DNA of 64,000 bases from Paenibacillus glycinis (GTDB lineage Bacteria > Bacillota > Bacilli > Paenibacillales > Paenibacillaceae). Positions 43,902 through 53,027 of this stretch are shown here, one piece after another. The translations under genes were made by a program, and so were the position numbers. The stretch is taken from assembly GCF_009909185.1 (NCBI RefSeq), contig NZ_JAAAMV010000020.1, forward strand, positions 1 to 64,000, written 5' to 3'. The notes beneath the pieces are model-generated. The model was not told the DNA's origin, did not search any database, and worked only from the letters and a program-made list of their open reading frames with translations. Positions within the stretch are counted from its first letter, which is position 1, and each line of letters starts with the position of its first letter.

Positions 43902-45704
43902 ATGAGCGCGATGGCTTTCCTGAGAAGATTATCCATTCGTTCGCAATTGTTCATTCTGGCGGCCTGCACGATTATCGTGATCCTGGTCGTCATTCTGCAT
44001 ACGTACGCGATGATGTCCGGCATGATCACCCGCAGCCACGAAGAGTACGTCAAGCAGACCGTCTCGGAGATCAAGAAGAACGTCGCCTCCAATCACGACG
44101 TCATCTATCGGATCATGCAGGACATCTCGTATAACCAGGACGTGCAGGATTATCTCGTCGAGACGGACAAGCTCGTCCGGTACGACAAGTTCACGAAGCT
44201 GAACAAGTACATGAGCGGCCAGAAAGAACTGAAGGAAGGCATCGAGGACATCATCATCTCGGGCAACAACGGCACCTGGATCGACCTCTACGGCGGCAAC
44301 CGGTACGTGATCCCGCTTCGCAAGCAGCTGGCGAACAGCAAGGTGAACGGCTATTACGCGGGGATGCTGCAGTTCGACCCGAAGCTGTACGGACCCGACA
44401 AGAAGCTGGTCTTCGCGACCACGATCACCTACAGCCAGCAGGGCGAACTGTTCAACCGCAACATCGGCACGGCGTTCTTTATCGTCGACGCCGCCGCGGT
44501 CGTCAGCGAACAGGATTATACGTCGCAGGAAACCGGTACGCAGATTTATTTGCTGGACCGTTCGAACCAGGTCATCGCCAGCAATTCGTCCGTGCAAACT
44601 GGAAGCGATTTCAAGGGCATTCAGTACGGCTCGACGAATGCCAGCAACCGGATCATCCAGTGGAAGAACCGCAGCTACGTGGTCGAAACGGAGGCCTTGC
44701 CCGACATCGACGGCACGATCCTGAGCATGGTGCCCGAGAACGAGCTGCTGCGGGATTTGCTCGATATCCGCAGGCAGGAGCTGATCATCCTCGGCATCGC
44801 GCTGCTGGTGCTGGCCGTGCCGTTCATGTTCATCATCAACAATATCCTGCGTCCGCTCAAGCGATTGATCTTCTTCATCACGACGATCAGGCGCGGGGAC
44901 CTGCTCAAATTCAAGAAGCGGATCGCCCTGCACGGCTATATGGAGATCAGCATCGTGGCGACCGAGCTGAACAGCATGCTCGACGAGATCGACCGGCTGA
45001 CGCTGAGCCTGCTGGATACGAATACGCGGCTGTACGGCATCGAGCTGGAGAAGAAGAAATCCGAGCTGGCGTTCTTGCGCAGCCAGATCAATCCGCATTT
45101 TCTGTACAACACGCTGGAAGCGATTACGGGCATTGCCGTCGTGGAAGGGCAGGACCGGATCAAGACGATGACCCGCGCGCTGTCGAGCATTTTCCGCTAC
45201 AGCATCAAAGGCTCGAGCGAGGTGCCGCTGAGCGAGGAGATCCGGATGATCGAAGCGTACGTTCGGATTCAGCAGATCCGGTTCGCGGACCGCTTCTCCG
45301 TCCATTACGAGCTGTCGGACGAAGCGCTTGCTTACCGCGTTCCGAAGATGATCCTCCAGCCGCTCGTGGAAAATGCCGTCTATCACGGCTTCGAGCCGAC
45401 GCTGCGCCAAGGCGAGCTGTGGATCAGAGGACGCGTCGGCGGCGAAGGCGCGCTCGTCGTCCGGATCGAGGACAACGGCATGGGCATCGCGCACGAGGTG
45501 CTCGAGGAGCTGCAGCGGACGATCGCGGCTCCGGTATCGGGCCTGCAGGAGCCGGGCGAGCAGAAGAGCATCGGACTCGTCAACGTGCATAACCGGATTC
45601 AATTGATGTTCGGCGCGGGCAGCGGTCTGCGAATCGAGAGCAAGGCGGATAGGGGAACGACGATCGAGATGACGATTCACGGAAGGAGCGAGCAGGATGC
45701 ATAA
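43902..45704 (+). CDS. YesM-type sensor histidine kinase, locus D
   Basis: A 600-residue kinase: TM1 at about 12-32, extracellular domain to about 290, TM2 about 295-315, HAMP, His399 in 'INPHFLYNTLE', HATPase with 'VENAVYHGFE' and 'EDNGMGIA'. The ATG at 43902 has a weak Shine-Dalgarno; an ATG three codons later is possible. It overlaps the regulator gene by 8 bp. It probably senses the glycan handled by the importer and the GH110/GH95 enzymes downstream. Confidence 0.92.
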   Translation: MSAMAFLRRLSIRSQLFILAACTIIVILVVILHTYAMMSGMITRSHEEYVKQTVSEIKKNVASNHDVIYRIMQDISYNQDVQDYLVETDKLVRYDKFTKLNKYMSGQKELKEGIEDIIISGNNGTWIDLYGGNRYVIPLRKQLANSKVNGYYAGMLQFDPKLYGPDKKLVFATTITYSQQGELFNRNIGTAFFIVDAAAVVSEQDYTSQETGTQIYLLDRSNQVIASNSSVQTGSDFKGIQYGSTNASNRIIQWKNRSYVVETEALPDIDGTILSMVPENELLRDLLDIRRQELIILGIALLVLAVPFMFIINNILRPLKRLIFFITTIRRGDLLKFKKRIALHGYMEISIVATELNSMLDEIDRLTLSLLDTNTRLYGIELEKKKSELAFLRSQINPHFLYNTLEAITGIAVVEGQDRIKTMTRALSSIFRYSIKGSSEVPLSEEIRMIEAYVRIQQIRFADRFSVHYELSDEALAYRVPKMILQPLVENAVYHGFEPTLRQGELWIRGRVGGEGALVVRIEDNGMGIAHEVLEELQRTIAAPVSGLQEPGEQKSIGLVNVHNRIQLMFGAGSGLRIESKADRGTTIEMTIHGRSEQDA

Positions 45705-47112
45705 GGCTTTGATCGTCGATGACGAGAGCTGGGTCGTGGAAAGCCTGAAGGATTTGGTCGACTGGGAGCGCCATGGCTTCGAGATCGTCGGACAGGCGTA
45801 CAACGGAGCGGATGCGCTGGCGTCGATGAAGGAGCTGAAGCCGGACGTCGTTTTTACCGACATCCGGATGCCGGAGATGAGCGGGCTCGAATTGATTCAA
45901 CGGGGGCGGAATCTGGAGCATCCCATCCTCTTCGTCGTCGTCAGCGGCTATGCCGAGTTCGCCTATGCGCAGAAAGCGATCTCGTACGGCGCGATCGCGT
46001 ACTGCCTGAAGCCGTTCGACGAAATGGAAATATCCGGCGTGCTGCTCAAGCTGGACAAAATGCTCGCCGCGGCCAAGCCCGCGCCGGCGTCGTCGCTGCT
46101 GCATTTCCTGGAAGAACCCGGCGAGGCTAGCCGCCTGAAACTGCTGGAAGAGCTGGAACGCGCCGGCTTCGGCGACTGGACCGTCGACGGCATCGTGCCC
46201 GTCGTCGCGGTAGGTCCGGGCGACCTGCATGCGAAAGGGCCGTTCGTAAGATTGAAGACCGGCGCCTCGAAGTCCGTTTACCTGCTTCGCGCGGCGGAGG
46301 CGAGCGCGCTCGAGGCGGAGTGGCGGGAGCGATTCCCGCCGGGCCTGTCCGGCATCGGCATTGCCGGCGCGATTAAGGATCTCGGCGAGGTCCGGACCGG
46401 GATCGATGCCGCGGACGCGCTCGCGCATCAGTTCTTCGTGACGCGCGACTGCGGGGTATACGCGGCCCAAACCTTCCGGCAAGAGGAGCTGAACCGCTGC
46501 TTGGCGGACATGAGCGAGGCGATCTCCGGAAAGTCCGGGCCGGCGATCCGGCAGGCGTTCAAAGGAATCGCGGAGCTGTTCGGCAGCCGCGCGCTCTCGA
46601 TTCGCCATGCGTTCCAGGTGTACAACATGACGGTCTCGTTCCTGTTCAAGCTGGGGCAGACGGAGGAGACGCTGTACGGCTACGAGCAGTTGATCCGCTC
46701 GTACCGCGACGCGTTCGACATGCTGGCCGCCCTGGAGGCGCTTGTCGCCCGGAACATGAGTCCCGCCGAGCCGGCGCTTTCGATCGAGACGAAGAACCGC
46801 AATTTCAACAGCATCCTGCAGTACGTCACGCAGCACTTCCGCCAGGAACTGTCGCTGCAGGGCTTGTCGGAGCAGTTCTACATGAACCCGAGCTACATCA
46901 GCCAGCTCTTCCGCAAGGAAGTCGGCGAGACGCTGACGGGCTATATCGCCAGGCTGCGGATCCAGCACGCCCAGGAGCTGCTGAACGAAGACGACGATAC
47001 GATTCAGGAGATCGCCGAGAAGATCGGTTACCAGGACTATTTTTATTTTACCCGGCTATTCAAGAAGATGACGGGCAAAACGCCGACGCAATACCGCGGC
47101 GAACGGCCTTGA
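45697..47112 (+). CDS. YesN-type response regulator (AraC output), locus D
   Basis: A 471-residue regulator, shorter in the middle region than the other two in the window. Receiver domain with Asp8/Asp9 and phospho-Asp55 in 'VFTDIRMPEMSG', 'LKPFD' Lys; the C-terminal AraC domain has 'LQGLSEQFYMNPSYISQLF' and 'KIGYQDYFYFTRLFKKMTG'. GGAAGGAGCG before the ATG lies inside the kinase gene. The 15-bp tandem repeats right after its stop are a candidate site for it. Confidence 0.92.
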   Translation: MHKALIVDDESWVVESLKDLVDWERHGFEIVGQAYNGADALASMKELKPDVVFTDIRMPEMSGLELIQRGRNLEHPILFVVVSGYAEFAYAQKAISYGAIAYCLKPFDEMEISGVLLKLDKMLAAAKPAPASSLLHFLEEPGEASRLKLLEELERAGFGDWTVDGIVPVVAVGPGDLHAKGPFVRLKTGASKSVYLLRAAEASALEAEWRERFPPGLSGIGIAGAIKDLGEVRTGIDAADALAHQFFVTRDCGVYAAQTFRQEELNRCLADMSEAISGKSGPAIRQAFKGIAELFGSRALSIRHAFQVYNMTVSFLFKLGQTEETLYGYEQLIRSYRDAFDMLAALEALVARNMSPAEPALSIETKNRNFNSILQYVTQHFRQELSLQGLSEQFYMNPSYISQLFRKEVGETLTGYIARLRIQHAQELLNEDDDTIQEIAEKIGYQDYFYFTRLFKKMTGKTPTQYRGERP

Positions 47113-47123
47113 AAGCGCAGACA

Positions 47124-47160
47124 ATGGATTATTTTTAGCTTTCCTATGGACTATTTTTAG
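47124..47160 (+). repeat. tandem 15-bp repeats, candidate regulator site (locus D)
   Basis: ATGGATTATTTTTAG (47124-47138) and ATGGACTATTTTTAG (47146-47160) are 22 bp apart, 14 of 15 identical. The second one overlaps the first two bases of the following terminator. Confidence 0.6.
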
Positions 47161-47190
47161 AAAACCTTCGCGCGAAGGTTTTCTATTTTT
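47159..47190 (+). terminator. intrinsic terminator of the locus D kinase-regulator operon
   Basis: A 26-bp perfect palindrome (AGAAAACCTTCG and its complement around CG) followed by ATTTTT. Confidence 0.85.
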
Positions 47191-47257
47191 ATGTTCGGAC
47201 GCGATAAGCGGTTACATTCGATAAATCCCGTGCATACCCGAAGCGCGCGGATGGGGG

Positions 47258-47291
47258 GATAATGAATGCATCGAGTTGGTAACGCTTACGA
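47258..47291 (+). promoter_or_regulatory. -10 box and cre-like site before the locus D importer operon
   Basis: GATAAT (47258-47263) is the best -10; no -35 is evident. The minus-strand reading of 47277-47291, TCGTAAGCGTTACCA, fits the cre consensus at 14 of 15 positions. The spacing from the -10 (13 bp) equals that in locus A (12 bp) within one base. Confidence 0.45.
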
Positions 47292-47302
47292 GGAGGTGCA
47301 TC

Positions 47303-48211
47303 ATGGGAAGAACCTTAGGGAAGGATCTGTTCAAACACCGCTATTTATACCTGCTTCTCCTTCCTACCGTGCTTTTTTACGTCTTGTTCCAGTATGTGCC
47401 GATGTACGGCGTTCTGCTGGCGTTCAAGGAGTTCAAGTACCACGGGGGCATTCTGAGCGGGCCGTGGGTCGGCATGGACAATTTCAAGGATCTGGTGGCG
47501 CAAAGCGACTTCTGGCGCGCGTTCTGGAACACGCTCTACATCAGCTGCGGGCGGCTGGCGTTCGAATTTCCGATCGCGATCATCCTGGCGCTGCTCATCA
47601 ACGAAGTGGCGCGGGAGAAGATGAAGAAGTTTTACCAAACCGTGTATACGTTTCCGCACTTCATTTCTTGGGTCATCATCAGCGGCATCATGTTCAATTT
47701 CCTCGGCAACGCCGGCGTGTTGAACCAAATCATCGCCTCGCTGGGCTTCCATAAGGTGACGTTCCTGACCGACCCCGGTCTCTTCCGGGCGATCGTGTTC
47801 ATCTCGAACATTTGGAAGGAAGTCGGCTGGAGCGCGATCATCTATCTCGCGGCGATCGCCGGCATTAACCCTGAGCTGTACGAAGCCGCTTACGTCGACG
47901 GCGCGGGCCGTTTCCAGCAGCTGAAATCGGTCACCTGGCCTTCGATTCGCGGCACGGCGGCGATCATGCTCATCCTGGCCGTCGGCAACGCGATGAACGG
48001 CGGCTTCGATCAGATTTTCAACCTGTACAATCCGGGCGTTTACTCGACCGGCGACATCATCGATACGTACACTTACCGGTCGGCGTTCTCGGACGGCCTG
48101 GGCTTCGGGGTGACGACGGCGGTCGGATTGTTCAAAGCCGTACTGAATTTCTCGCTGCTGTATCTGGCCAACTTCATCGTAAAACGTCTGGGCGGGGAGG
48201 GACTCGTATAA
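47303..48211 (+). CDS. Lpl-type ABC importer permease (LplB type), locus D
   Basis: A 302-residue permease beginning 'MGRTLGKDLFKHRYLYLLLL', with 'QYVPMYGVLLAFKEFKYHGG' (LplB signature), six predicted TM segments and EAA loop 'EAAYVDGAGRFQQLKSVTWP'. The ATG at 47303 follows AGGAGG; an in-frame TTG nine codons earlier overlaps the cre site and is unlikely. Its stop shares a base with the next start (TAATG). Confidence 0.92.
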   Translation: MGRTLGKDLFKHRYLYLLLLPTVLFYVLFQYVPMYGVLLAFKEFKYHGGILSGPWVGMDNFKDLVAQSDFWRAFWNTLYISCGRLAFEFPIAIILALLINEVAREKMKKFYQTVYTFPHFISWVIISGIMFNFLGNAGVLNQIIASLGFHKVTFLTDPGLFRAIVFISNIWKEVGWSAIIYLAAIAGINPELYEAAYVDGAGRFQQLKSVTWPSIRGTAAIMLILAVGNAMNGGFDQIFNLYNPGVYSTGDIIDTYTYRSAFSDGLGFGVTTAVGLFKAVLNFSLLYLANFIVKRLGGEGLV

Positions 48212-49134
48212 TGCAAAGCGCTGCGAAAACAGCAAGCGCGCCGATCCGGCAAACGCCGGGGCGGCGCCGCAAGATTCATGCCGCGGACGTGGTCATCCAC
48301 GCCATTCTGATCCTGTTGACGCTGGCGACGCTGCTGCCGTTCTACAACGTCGTGCTGATGTCGTTCAGCAACACGGTGGCGGTATCGAAGCAAATGGTGT
48401 ACCTGATTCCGACCGTGTTCGACTTCTCGGCGTACACGTACATCATCCATGAGCCGCGTTTCTTGAAAGCGCTGCTGGTCACGATCTTCGTTACGGGGGT
48501 CGGGACCGCGGTCAATATGCTCGTCACGGTGACCGGCTCTTACGTGCTGTCGAAGACCGGCTTTCCGGGGCGGAAGATCGTCATGGGGGGCATCGTCTTC
48601 ACGATGTTCTTCAACGGCGGACTGATTCCGTTCTACCTGACGATGAAGAACTTTCATTTGATCAACAATTTGTTCGTCATGGTGCTTCCGGTCGCCGTCA
48701 ACACCTTTTATTTGATCATCTGCATCGCGTTCTTCCGCACGCTTCCGGTCGCTTTGGAGGAGTCGGCCAAGATTGACGGCGCCAACGATCTTCAAGTATT
48801 GTATAAGGTTGTCGTTCCCATCTCCATGCCGATGATCGCCACGATCACGCTGTTCTACGCGGTGGACCGCTGGAACGAATGGTGGTACGGGGTGCTCTTC
48901 ATGACCAATGTCAACCTGCTGCCGCTGCAAGCGCTGCTAAGAGAGCTGCTGACCAACTACGCGCAGGTGCTCTCGAGCATCACGACGAGCGTCAGCGTGC
49001 AGAACAGCGACCTGCAGCCGGAAATGCTCAAGATGGCGGTACTCGTCGTCAGCACGCTGCCGATCGCCTGCTTGTACCCGTTCCTGCAAAAATATTTTTC
49101 CAAAGGCGTTATGATCGGTTCCATCAAGGGATAG
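48211..49134 (+). CDS. Lpl-type ABC importer permease (LplC/YtcP type), locus D
   Basis: A 307-residue permease; EAA loop 'ESAKIDGANDLQVLYKVVVP', ending 'LQKYFSKGVMIGSIKG'. Translation is coupled to the first permease by a 1-bp overlap; GGGGAGGG lies in the end of that gene. It forms the membrane channel with it. Confidence 0.92.
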   Translation: MQSAAKTASAPIRQTPGRRRKIHAADVVIHAILILLTLATLLPFYNVVLMSFSNTVAVSKQMVYLIPTVFDFSAYTYIIHEPRFLKALLVTIFVTGVGTAVNMLVTVTGSYVLSKTGFPGRKIVMGGIVFTMFFNGGLIPFYLTMKNFHLINNLFVMVLPVAVNTFYLIICIAFFRTLPVALEESAKIDGANDLQVLYKVVVPISMPMIATITLFYAVDRWNEWWYGVLFMTNVNLLPLQALLRELLTNYAQVLSSITTSVSVQNSDLQPEMLKMAVLVVSTLPIACLYPFLQKYFSKGVMIGSIKG

Positions 49135-49188
49135 TAAGAGCGACAAGCTTTTATTATAAAATCATATCAGACAAGGGGATAATCGAAG

Positions 49189-50871
49189 ATGAACAGAGCA
49201 AAACGGATTGGCTTGAACAGTCTCCTCGCAGCGGCGCTCATCGTTGTCGTATCCGGTTGCGGCAATTCGAACGACGCGGGCAATACCGCGAACGACGGCG
49301 CGAACAATGCGCCGGCGGCGGATAACGGCGCCGGAAACAGCGCGGCAGCGAACACGCCGGCCGCAACGGATGATCCATACAAGGATCATCTGGATATCTC
49401 CCTCTCCTGGTGGGGCATCGGCGTCGGCTTCCAGCAGCACGACGAGCTGGTGCAGAAGATCGAGAAGGATTTCAACGTCACGCTCAAACCCGTGGACATC
49501 GGTTGGGACAACTACAAAGAGAAAAACCAAGTCTGGTCCGCGGCCGGCCAACTGCCCGACATCATCACCAACAGCATCGTGAACGACAACCCGGCCACGT
49601 ATAATCAATGGGTCTCGCAAGGTCTCGTCCATGCGCTTCCCGAAGATCTGAGCGCCTATCCGAACCTCGAAAAGGTCGCCAAAGCGCCGGACGTTCAGGG
49701 CGTATACCGCGACGGCAAGCTGTACGCCATCCCGCGGATGACATACCCGAATACGGATATGTGGGCCGTCGACCGCGCCATCTTCGTCCGCAAGGACTGG
49801 ATGGATAAGCTCGGCTTGCAGGATCCGAAGAGCTTCGACGAATTCGACGCGATGATGAAAGCGTTCGCAGATAAAGATCCCGACGGCAACGGCAAGAACG
49901 ATACGACGGGCATCGCCATGAATACGCTCGGTTATTTCAAAGGGGTCTTCATGCCGACCTTCCCGCAGTTCGACAACTCCAGCTGGCTGCAGGAAGACGG
50001 CAAATGGATTCCGTATTATGCTTCCAAGCAGATGGATCAAGTCATGGTTCAAGCGCGTCAGCTGTACGCGGACGGCGGACTGGATCCGGACTTCGCGGTC
50101 GAGAAGGCCGGCGAAGCGAACCAGAAATTCTATCAAGGCAAAGCCGGCGCGCTGGCGTTCGCATCCAATTCCGTCAGCGGCTCCGCGGGCGTCAAGGCGG
50201 AGTGGGAGAAAGCGAATCCGGGCAAAAACTTCTTCGACAACGTGAAGATCCTTCATCTGTGGCCGGCGGCGGACGGCACGATCTACCGTCATACGACGCA
50301 GTCGTTCTGGTCCGAGACGATGATCAACGCGGAAGTGGACGACGCGAAAATGTCCCGCATCCTGAGCATTTACGACTGGCTGCTGTCGCCGGAAGCGAAA
50401 GAGATGTTCGACTACGGCATCGAAGGCAAGGATTACACGAAGGACGCGAGCGGCGCGATCACGATTACCCGTCCGAAGGAAGGCGACGCCTACGTCGCGC
50501 TTAATAAAGAATATCCGTCGTTCGACATCGTCTCGCAGTTGGCCGCATGGCGCAACGCAAGCACGCTTGAGGACAGCGCGGCTAACCGTGCCGCATTGGG
50601 CGACAATGTAGTCGAGTTTATTCAGAACGAGCTCAAGTGGCAGATGGACAACGCCAAGCCGATCCCTACGGCATTCGATATCTTCTCGATGTCCACGCCG
50701 GCGAAGGATAAGCTGTCGACGATCAACTTCGACGAAGACTTCACCCGCATCGTACTTGGCAAAGACGATCCGGTGAAAATGCTGCACGACGCGCAAAAAG
50801 GCTACGACGGCAAAGGACTGCAGGCCGCCATCACCGAAGTAACGGCGGAAATGGCGAAGCTGGGCAAATAA
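49189..50871 (+). CDS. Lpl-type ABC importer substrate-binding lipoprotein, locus D
   Basis: A 560-residue binding protein, lipobox 'VVSGC' (Cys24), an Asn/Ala linker to about residue 62, then 'HLDISLSWWGIGVGFQQHDE'. Conserved blocks 'PRMTYPNTDMWAVDRAIFVR' and a long C-terminal domain place it with the LplA/YtcQ-type large binding proteins for oligosaccharides. AAGGGGAT precedes the ATG. Here the binding protein is last in the importer operon, whereas loci A-C place it first. An AT-rich stretch with TATAAA at about 49153-49160 could be an extra promoter. Confidence 0.9.
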   Translation: MNRAKRIGLNSLLAAALIVVVSGCGNSNDAGNTANDGANNAPAADNGAGNSAAANTPAATDDPYKDHLDISLSWWGIGVGFQQHDELVQKIEKDFNVTLKPVDIGWDNYKEKNQVWSAAGQLPDIITNSIVNDNPATYNQWVSQGLVHALPEDLSAYPNLEKVAKAPDVQGVYRDGKLYAIPRMTYPNTDMWAVDRAIFVRKDWMDKLGLQDPKSFDEFDAMMKAFADKDPDGNGKNDTTGIAMNTLGYFKGVFMPTFPQFDNSSWLQEDGKWIPYYASKQMDQVMVQARQLYADGGLDPDFAVEKAGEANQKFYQGKAGALAFASNSVSGSAGVKAEWEKANPGKNFFDNVKILHLWPAADGTIYRHTTQSFWSETMINAEVDDAKMSRILSIYDWLLSPEAKEMFDYGIEGKDYTKDASGAITITRPKEGDAYVALNKEYPSFDIVSQLAAWRNASTLEDSAANRAALGDNVVEFIQNELKWQMDNAKPIPTAFDIFSMSTPAKDKLSTINFDEDFTRIVLGKDDPVKMLHDAQKGYDGKGLQAAITEVTAEMAKLGK

Positions 50872-50884
50872 CGCACGAAAGGGG

Positions 50885-50926
50885 AAAGGCTCTGCGCGGT
50901 CTTCGGGCGGAGTCTTTTTCTTTTTG
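50885..50926 (+). terminator. intrinsic terminator of the locus D importer operon
   Basis: AAAGGCTCTGC pairs with GCGGAGTCTTT (two G-T wobbles), with further CG pairing inside, followed by a T-rich tract. Confidence 0.65.
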
Positions 50927-51016
50927 CGTTCCACGGCCGGCATTCGGGCGATGGGCCGCGATTGGCATTAACCGCCGCAGCGAGCTGCGACAGCGGGTTA
51001 AATTCGTCCCGCCGTA

Positions 51017-51063
51017 TTGAAGAGGGAGCGGATTCGTTGTATGGTAGGTTAAGCGCTTAACCT
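51017..51063 (+). promoter_or_regulatory. promoter with 18-bp palindromic operator before the GH110 gene
   Basis: TTGAAG (51017-51022), 17 bp, TATGGT (51040-51045), then immediately AGGTTAAGCGCTTAACCT (51046-51063), a perfect palindrome with central CG as in LacI-family operators. It would cover the transcription start. No LacI-type gene is in the window. Confidence 0.6.
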
Positions 51064-51081
51064 GCCGCTTTGCGCATTAGG

Positions 51082-51109
51082 AGACAGCAGACAGCAGACA
51101 GGAGACAGG
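51082..51109 (+). repeat. four 7-bp tandem repeats running into the Shine-Dalgarno
   Basis: AGACAGC twice, then AGACAGG twice, followed by AGG. The last unit plus AGG forms the Shine-Dalgarno CAGGAGG of the GH110 gene. Confidence 0.75.
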
Positions 51110-51118
51110 AGGATGACA

Positions 51119-52945
51119 ATGAATTCCGATCACCATGTTCCGGATGCGGCCGTTCGCATCCTGTTAACGGATTACGGCGCGGAGCCCGGTACGGGGCGCG
51201 ATGCGCTGCCGGCCATGCGCCGCGCGATCGAAGCCGCCGCGCGGATATCCGGGCCGGTCGTGCTGGACTGTCCGCAGGGGCGTTACGATTTGTACCCGGA
51301 CGAGGCCGCGCGGGAGAAGTACTTTATTACCAATACCGCAAGCGAAGAAGAAAACCCCGACGTGACGAAGACGATCGCCATCCTGCTGAAGGATGCGGCG
51401 CAGCTGACGCTCGAAGGAAACGGGTCGTTGTTCCTGATCCACGGCCGCATGACGATGCTCGCGCTGGACGGCTGCGACGATATCGAGATCCGCAACCTGC
51501 ATCTGGATTATGCCCTTCCGACGGTGGCGGAAATGACGATCTCGGCAAACGGCGGCGAATGGTTCGATGCCGAGGTGCATCCCGATTCCCGTTACGAGCT
51601 GCAGGACGGCAGGGTATACTGGATCGGCGACGGCTGGCGCTTCAACGCGGGTCCGATGCAGGCATTCGACCCGGCGAGCAACCGAACCTGGCGGATCGAT
51701 AATTTGGGCGAGCAGGCCGCTCGGGTCGAGGAGCTTGCCCCGAACCGTCTTCGCTTCTTCTTTGACGCCGGGACGCCGCTTCAACCCGTAGGCCGGGTGC
51801 TGCAGGTGCGCGACGGCATTCGCGATCAGGTGGGCGCGTTTATTTACAAAAGCCGCAACGTTCGGTTGCTCAAGTCCGGCATTCATTTCATGCACGGCCT
51901 GGGCATCGTCTGTCAGTACAGCGAGCATCTTCGCTTCGCGGAGCTGGACTTCTCGCCGCGCCCCGAGACGGGACGGACGGTAACGGCCTTCGCGGATTTC
52001 ATTCATCTATCCGGCTGCCGCGGCATGGTCGAGATCGAAGACAGCCGATTCATCGGCGGTCACGACGACGCGGTCAACGCGCACGGCACGTATCTGCGGA
52101 TCGTCGAGGCGCCGGCGGCGAATCAAGTGCGACTGCGCTTCATGCATCCGCAGACGTACGGCTTCGAGGCGTTTTTCCCCGGCGACGAGGTGGCGTTCGT
52201 AAGGAGCGCATCGCTGCAGGCGTACGGAACGGGCAAGGTGCGCGCCGCCGAGGCAATTAGCCCGCGGGAATGGCTGGTTACGTTAGCGGATGATTTGCCG
52301 TCCGGCGTCACGGCCGGCGATGCGGTCGAGAACGTGACCTGGACGCCGGAGCTGCACGTGCGGCGCAATTATTTCGCGCGTATCTCGACGCGCGGCGTTC
52401 TGGCGTCGACCCGCCGGAAGATCGTCATCGAGGACAACGTTTTCGACGGCATGACGATGAGCGGCGTGTTCGTGTGCGACGAAGCGGAGAACTGGTTCGA
52501 ATCCGGTCCGGTGCGCGATATGACGATACGCCGCAACCGGTTTCTCGCATGCGGGGACGCCGATCATCCCGTCGTCTATATCGCGCCGGAGAACCGCGAG
52601 GTCGACGCCGGCTTGCCGGTGCATGCCGGGATCGCGATCGAAGACAACGTGATCGAGACAACCCTGGCCGCCGCGCTGGACGCGAAGAGCGTAAGGGGAA
52701 TCCGCTTCGCCGGCAATACGATCGTTCCGGCATCCCCTGAGGGTAACGCCGGCAGCGATACATCCGGCGAAGGAACGCCGACGGCCGGCAGCAATCTCAT
52801 CCGGCTCATCGCATGCAGCGAGGCGGTGATCGCCGGCAACCGCATCGACGCGGCAGGAACGCCGGCCGGCGTCGTCTCGCTCGAGCGGATGCCGCCGGGC
52901 GAGCTGCGTTTGGATGAGGGACAGGGGCTGCGCCTGGAAGCGTAA
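51119..52945 (+). CDS. GH110-like alpha-1,3-galactosidase, right-handed beta-helix
   Basis: A 608-residue protein without signal peptide. Parallel beta-helix repeats of the type 'I.DN.F....' run through the second half ('[18 protein letters not shown]', '[20 protein letters not shown]', '[11 protein letters not shown]'). The block '[16 protein letters not shown]', with His315-Asp316-Asp317, matches the catalytic Asp region (DD.NVHGT) of GH110 alpha-1,3-galactosidases, which remove terminal alpha-1,3-Gal from, for example, blood-group-B-like glycans. The start is placed at the second ATG (51119), because GGAGG abuts the first (51113). The next gene is an alpha-fucosidase. An unclassified beta-helix glycosidase or lyase is the alternative. 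Confidence 0.7.
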   Translation: MNSDHHVPDAAVRILLTDYGAEPGTGRDALPAMRRAIEAAARISGPVVLDCPQGRYDLYPDEAAREKYFITNTASEEENPDVTKTIAILLKDAAQLTLEGNGSLFLIHGRMTMLALDGCDDIEIRNLHLDYALPTVAEMTISANGGEWFDAEVHPDSRYELQDGRVYWIGDGWRFNAGPMQAFDPASNRTWRIDNLGEQAARVEELAPNRLRFFFDAGTPLQPVGRVLQVRDGIRDQVGAFIYKSRNVRLLKSGIHFMHGLGIVCQYSEHLRFAELDFSPRPETGRTVTAFADFIHLSGCRGMVEIEDSRFIGGHDDAVNAHGTYLRIVEAPAANQVRLRFMHPQTYGFEAFFPGDEVAFVRSASLQAYGTGKVRAAEAISPREWLVTLADDLPSGVTAGDAVENVTWTPELHVRRNYFARISTRGVLASTRRKIVIEDNVFDGMTMSGVFVCDEAENWFESGPVRDMTIRRNRFLACGDADHPVVYIAPENREVDAGLPVHAGIAIEDNVIETTLAAALDAKSVRGIRFAGNTIVPASPEGNAGSDTSGEGTPTAGSNLIRLIACSEAVIAGNRIDAAGTPAGVVSLERMPPGELRLDEGQGLRLEA

Positions 52946-53027
52946 GCGAGACGCGTTCATGGATGACAGGGAACGCCGGCACGACGACGAAACGAACGAG
53001 GGCATTACGCGAGGAGGCGGCAAGCCT

